A stretch of DNA of 64,000 nucleotides, taken from NCBI RefSeq assembly GCF_021462225.1, contig NC_061801.1, forward strand, positions 10,970,125-11,034,124. The letters are read 5' to 3'. How positions within the stretch are numbered: position 1 is the stretch's first letter; each line of letters begins with the position of its first letter. The position numbers and the translations under genes are program-made. The notes below the pieces were generated by a model. That model was not told the origin of the DNA. It did not search any database and saw nothing but the letters and a program-made list of their open reading frames with translations. This DNA comes from Girardinichthys multiradiatus (Eukaryota; Chordata; Actinopteri; Cyprinodontiformes; Goodeidae). Below are positions 59,260 to 64,000 of this stretch, in pieces.

Positions 59260-59448
59260 CTAGCTGCCCTCCATCAGCTTAGCCAGCATGTCGCGCAGCT
59301 CCGTCAGCTCGAAGATCTTGCTGTCCAGCAGCTCTAGCAGGGAACATAGGTTGTTCCTGTAGGTCTCCCTCTCCAGCTGGCTGCTCTCCAAACGCTGCTC
59401 CAGGTCGCTCAGCTGCACCTCCAGCATCTGGTTTCTCGACTCCGTCTC
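59260..59448 (-). CDS. homer1: HOMER1, last coding exon (C-terminal coiled coil)
   Basis: Postsynaptic scaffold that tetramerises through its C-terminal coiled coil and binds mGluR, IP3R and Shank ligands through an N-terminal EVH1 domain lying outside this window. The exon begins after tttctgttAG (59449-59450 on the minus strand) and ends with TAG at 59260-59262: 62 residues, starting ETESRNQMLEVQLSDLEQRL, with heptad leucines, and ending IFELTELRDMLAKLMEGS. This agrees with the end of long Homer1 forms and not with Homer2. The frame is exact (63 codons). The order BHMT-JMY-HOMER1 supports the call. A duplicated homer1 paralogue cannot be excluded. Confidence 0.88.
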   Translation of the reverse strand, partial: ETESRNQMLEVQLSDLEQRLESSQLERETYRNNLCSLLELLDSKIFELTELRDMLAKLMEGS

Positions 59449-59514
59449 CTAACAGAAACAAAAGAAGAAAGTGTCAAATAAACCGTCTAAAATGCAGGAC
59501 AGTAAAACAAGTAT

Positions 59515-60070
59515 TTGTCCCCTTCTTCTGATTTCGTCTGGTTTGGGTTTGTTTTTTTTTGTCACACCTACATGTTCCTGATGACATTTTTTTCACAAGA
59601 TAAAAATAACCTGAGTAAATACAAAATGATGTTTATCCATTAAAAAAGCTCTCCAAACCAACCTGACTCTGTGAGGAAATATGATCTCTCCCTAAACCTA
59701 ATACAGGTTCTTTTTGGTGGTCTTAACTTTGACCTCTCTCATGGAGGCCATCTTTGCTTAGTCTCTTTTTGTAATTGTTGAATTATGAACACTGACCTTA
59801 ACTGAGTCATCAACAACCTCTGGATGAGTCGCAGCAGTTTTGGCAGGGCAACTAGAGCCCTAGAACCCTTTCCAAACGGATTGATGTCAAGGACTTCGTT
59901 TCTCAGCTGTTCTTGAACTTCCTTAAAAGTTTTAGCCTACTTCATGCTATCAGACAGGTACTGTTCATGTCTGGAAATAATTAGGCCTGGGCATCAGACT
60001 GATCCCAAAAATGTGGTTATTCACAGTTAACTTCTGATTTAACAAGAAGGGGCAGAAACATTTTTACAAA
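59515..60070 (-). mobile_element. Degenerate Tc1-like remnant (family H) in HOMER1 last intron
   Basis: Shares decayed blocks with the remnant at 440-1260: 'gaacactgaccttaactgag' (59788-59807) and 'tagcctacttcatgctatca' (59933-59952). No intact frame. Confidence 0.55.
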
Positions 60071-60659
60071 AGGGCCAAGCTGGTTAGATTAGCTTTTCTC
60101 CTTAAACCAATGACAGTTTCTTTCAGTTTTAGTACAATTTAAGACACTAAGACCTTTATGAATTAAGTTTTAGACCAAGGTGAAATAACCTAGAAAGTTA
60201 GTAACCTAATAGCATATATTTCCTAAAATTTCAACAGCTTCAATACAACTTTGTTGACTAAAGTTGGCACCTACGCGTTGGCACGTGACCTCACGATATG
60301 TTTTGATTTGTAGTTTTGTCAAAGCATAACTATGCCTAAACGTCTCTGCCAGAACTACAACACATTGGACAAATGAAAGCAATAATGAAGAAATACAGAC
60401 TGTAAAGGCTAATTAAAGCTGTGCTTATTTCAGACGTTTTAAAGCCATGTAGTGAGATAAATACATTTTAATACTGCAGAAAACCAGAAATGAAGTAATT
60501 CGAAAACAATTTATTTGCATTAAGTCAGAATATCTTTGGCTCATGTTAAAATTAGTTTGATGATCTGAAACATATAAGTTCCAGTCAGACCTTTCCCAGG
60601 CATTAAGGTTGCGGTAACCTCTTGATGTTACCTATTCACTTATTATTTTACATCAACAT

Positions 60660-62223
60660 CGTACTCGTCGTCTTCCGCTTTATACGGGACCGGGTCGCGG
60701 GGGCAGCAGACTCAGCAGAGACACCCAGGCGTCCCTCTCCCCAGATACCTCCTCCAGCTACTCCGGGAGGATCCCAAGGCGTTCCGACATAGTCCCTCCA
60801 GCGTCCCCTGGGCCTCCTCCCGGTGGGACGTGCCTGGAACACCTCCCAAGGAAGGCGTCCAGGAGGCATCCGGTATAGATGCCCGAGCCACCTCAACTGG
60901 CTCCTCTCGATGTGGAGGAGCAGCAGCTCTACTCCGAGCTCCTCCCGGATGGCCGAGCTCCTCACCCTATCTCTAAGGGAGTGCCCGGCCACCCTACGGA
61001 GGAAGCTCATTTCAGCCGCTTGTATCCGGGATCTCGTTCTTTCGGTCATGACCCAAAGTTCATGACCATAGCTGAGGGTAGGAACGTAGACCGACCGGTA
61101 AATTGAGAGCTTTGCTTTTCGGCTCAGCTCTCTCTTCACCACAACGGACCGGCACAGCGCCCCCATTACTGTGGCAGCCGCACCGATCCGTCTGTCGATC
61201 TCCCGCTCCATTCTTCCCTCAATCGTGAACAAGACCCCGAGATACTTAAACTCCTCCACTTGAGGCAGGAACTCCCCTCCAACCTGAAGAGGACAAGCCA
61301 CCCTTTTCCGGTCGAGTACCATGGCCTCGGACTTGGAGGAGCTGATCTTCATCCCAGCCGCTTCACACTCGGCTGCGAACCGCCACAGTGCATGTTGTAG
61401 GTCTTGGCTAGAGGGGGCCAGCAGGACCACGTCATCCGCAAAAAGAACAGATGAAATCCTCTGGTCCCCAAATCAGACCCCCTCCGGCCCTTGGCTGCGT
61501 CTAGAAATCCTGTCCATAAAAGTTATGAACAGGACCGGTGACAAAGGTGCTAACTCTGAAAATAAAAGAAATCATTGATGTTTAAGGTGCTAACCTGGTG
61601 CATGTTGGACCCCTGCCGGAGTCCAACATGCACCAGGAACAGGTCCGACTTAGTGCCGGCAATGCGGACCAAACTCCTGCTCCGCTCGTACAGAGACCAG
61701 ATGGCCCCTAGTAAAGGGCCCCCGATTCCATACTCCTGGAGCACCCCCGCACAGGGCGCCATGCGGGACACAGTCGAATGCCTTCTCCAGGTCCACAAAA
61801 CACATGTGGACCGGTTGGGCAAACTCCCATGAACCCTCGAGTACCCTGTAGAGGGTATAGAGCTGGTCCAGTGTTCCACGGCCGGGACGAAAACCACACT
61901 GCTCCTCCTGAAGCCGAGGTTCGACTATCGGTCGGACTCTCCTCTCCAATACCCTGGCGTAGGCCTCACCAGGGAGGCTGAGGTGTGTGATCCCCCTGTA
62001 GTTGGAACACACCCTCTGATCACCCTTCTTATGTAGGGGGACCACCACCCCAGTCTGCCAATCCAGAGGCACTGTCCCCGACCGCCACGCAATGTTGAAG
62101 AGGCGTGTCAACCATGACAGCCCCACAACATCCAGAGACTTGAGGTACTCAGGGCGGATCTCATCCAACCCCAAAGCCCTGCTACCGCGGAGCTTTTTAA
62201 CCACCTCGGTGACTTCAGCCTGG
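60660..62223 (-). mobile_element. 5'-truncated LINE insertion, copy 2, with 27-bp target duplication
   Basis: Flanked by direct repeats at 60633-60659 and 62224-62250 (27 bp, two mismatches) starting TATTCACTTATT. The element is on the minus strand with its GAGTACG-type tail at 60660. It contains reverse transcriptase sequence: CSNYRGIT, EEQCGFRPGRGTLDQL, CFVDLEKAFDCVP (catalytic Asp of motif A, about 61786-61812), FADD (61431-61442), then the conserved tail shared with copy 1 ([18 protein letters not shown]). The frame is broken by a foldback insertion at 61544-61637. Same family as 41416-42331. Confidence 0.9.
61544..61637. repeat. Foldback and 11-bp direct repeat inside LINE copy 2
   Basis: Arms 61594-61610 and 61621-61637 are exact reverse complements (17 bp) around CCCTGCCGGA. 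AAGGTGCTAAC occurs at 61544-61554 and again at 61584-61594. The inserted part separates the two reverse transcriptase frames. Confidence 0.8.
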
Positions 62224-62689
62224 TATTCACTTATTCTTTTACGTCAACATAATATGATTAAAAAAAAAAAAAGTTTAAATATTTATCTTTTCCTTCTAAT
62301 GGATAAGTGTTGTTTTTTCAAAATATCTATAAACTCCACAAAAGCCAATTTGGAAAACCTTTGACATCAATCCCAACTCCTAATTGAGCTTGCTGCCTGC
62401 CTCGAACATCATGGAAAAACAAAAAAACTGAACAAAAACAACCCCAACAAGACTGCATATAAAAGGCTTGATGTAGTCTCTAGCAGAGCAGGGATGTCCT
62501 GGGAGAAAAAACAACAAATCCTTCCTTATAGTCTTTTCCCAGCTCTGCAATCTGGAATCATTTCATTTTAACCCCAATCCTATTTATACATACAGCTCTT
62601 CCAAGTAATCCCAACATGGTTGCAGTTATGTATATATTGGTGTTCTGCTCCGTTCCTTTGGTATCCATAAATACAATCTAAAGCGACCA

Positions 62690-63825
62690 ACAGCCTTAAG
62701 AAGTCTGTAAATTAGTAAATAGAGACCACCTCCAACACATCAACCTGAACACACCATCCCCATCATGAAAGATGGTGGTGGCTGCATCATGATGTGGGGA
62801 CGTTTCTTTCCAGCAGGGACAGGGAAGCTGGTCCGAGGTAATGAATGGAGCTAAACGGGGGGCGATCCTGGAGCCTTAAAACTCTTCAGAAATGATCAAC
62901 CCTGATATATTTCCTATATAGAATCTTTACATCTAAATGAAAGAAGCAGAGCTGTATTTCTACTTCGGTGTTTTAGATTTATAAAAAACTCAACTTTTGC
63001 AACAAGCCGATCCACTGAACGTCAACAGAGTACCTGCCTCAGACTGATAAAATGCTGAACTGCTGTTATATATATATATATATATATATATTATGTATAT
63101 AAAACTTATTTTATTCATTTATTTTGTGTTTGTCTACCTAAATCCAAGTGAAACATTGTTTTTGTTGATGAATTTAATGCCAAAATTACAATCAATTGAT
63201 TTGATAAAAAAAACAAATGCATTCTATTGAATGGGAAATGTCATGTTTATGAAAGAGGAAGAAAGGAATATTATTATATTATTCTGTTGTGGAGTTTCTA
63301 TGCATATATTGAACCAAACCTCAAAGAGGAACTGCTATAAATCTGCTTTTATCACAATTTATATTAAAACAACCCTGCTCAGTTCATGTTTGACCAATAT
63401 TATTAAGAGCCGGTGTGGAGGGCCCTGAGAGCCACAGGTTACAGATACCTGGCTTGTGTTAGAATGGTCCAGTCAAAGTCCTGACTAAAACGCAATTGTG
63501 AAAATTTCAGTTTACAATGCTCTTGTTCCAGTCTGACTATGGAATGGATTTTGTAGTCCCTGCAGACCGGTAGAGACACACCTCAAAAGACTTTCAGCTA
63601 TAATTGTGGTGAAGTTTGATTTTTACTAGGGTTGGTTTCTGAGGGCTAAATAGAAAAGTATGCCACAAAACAAACAACAAAATTCCCACTTTCAAGATTA
63701 TGCTCTACTTTGTGATGGTCTATCAAACACATTATTCCCCCCAAAAACACATCAAAGTTTGTGGTTGTAACGTGACAGAATGTGACAAATGTCGGGAGAC
63801 TTGTAAACGTTTGGGAGCCATTGTA
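62690..63825 (+). mobile_element. Family F Tc1 remnant in HOMER1 intron
   Basis: Contains 'ggtggtggctgcatcatgat' (62774-62793) and 'agaatggtccagtcaaagtc' (63460-63479) and ends near 63825 with a decayed terminus ('tttgggagccattgta'). A (TA)n tract interrupts it. No intact frame. Confidence 0.55.
63065..63091. repeat. (TA)n microsatellite
   Basis: About 13 uninterrupted TA dinucleotides. Confidence 0.9.
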
Positions 63826-64000
63826 TCGCATTCATCACCCAGTCACATTGCATTCTAATATGGCGTGTGTTGGGTCGGGTCATGGTCTGTGCAGTAAGAA
63901 AGAACAACAAAAAGAACAACCTTGTTAGCTGCCATAAGAGAACATTTAAATCTGAGCCACATGTTCTCTTTAAAGACTTCACAAATGCCCTTCCAAGCTA

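Overview
The window looks like teleost fish genomic DNA. It holds vertebrate genes with many GT-AG introns, a dense load of fish Tc1-like transposons, a non-LTR retrotransposon family of the fish type, and AT-rich intergenic DNA. I cannot name the species from sequence alone. The gene order BHMT > JMY > < HOMER1 matches the order on human chromosome 5q14, so this is a conserved synteny block rather than an accessory region.

Layout: positions 1-3244 are intergenic, with degenerate repeats. BHMT (+) is complete in 8 coding exons (3330-12654, 400 aa) behind a TATA box at 3245. A 3.3 kb intergenic stretch leads to the CpG-rich JMY promoter. JMY (+) is complete in 10 coding exons (15919-52119, 903 aa) with a probable 3 kb 3' UTR ending near 55128. 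Its 19.3 kb first intron (16774-36062) and 9.7 kb second intron (36237-45887) hold most of the mobile elements. The last coding exon of HOMER1 (-) is at 59260-59448, tail to tail with JMY; 59449-64000 is its last intron.

The three genes do not form a pathway. BHMT is a cytosolic zinc methyltransferase of homocysteine/betaine metabolism. JMY is an actin nucleator and p53/p300 cofactor. HOMER1 is a postsynaptic scaffold, seen here only as its coiled-coil C-terminus.

Mobile DNA: at least five younger Tc1-like families (called A to E here) and several old, degenerate ones (F, G, H, I). There are also two copies of one LINE family with visible target-site duplications, a hAT-type MITE in the JMY 3' UTR, a tRNA-like SINE fragment and other dispersed repeats. 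The most unusual structure is at 23194-29419. Two C copies lie head to head, a D copy sits at the exact dyad axis between them, and one C copy is split by a 2.3 kb composite A insertion. That composite carries about 0.66 kb of sequence that also occurs, about 99% identical and without gaps, next to an A fragment 29.93 kb away at 56961-57646. This looks like a Tc1 element that moved with its neighbour's DNA. Several perfect short fold-backs inside repeats look like template-switch scars. I found no CRISPR array, operon or bacterial system. Family names A to I are local labels, and all identifications come from reading the sequence and from knowledge of the families, not from a database search.
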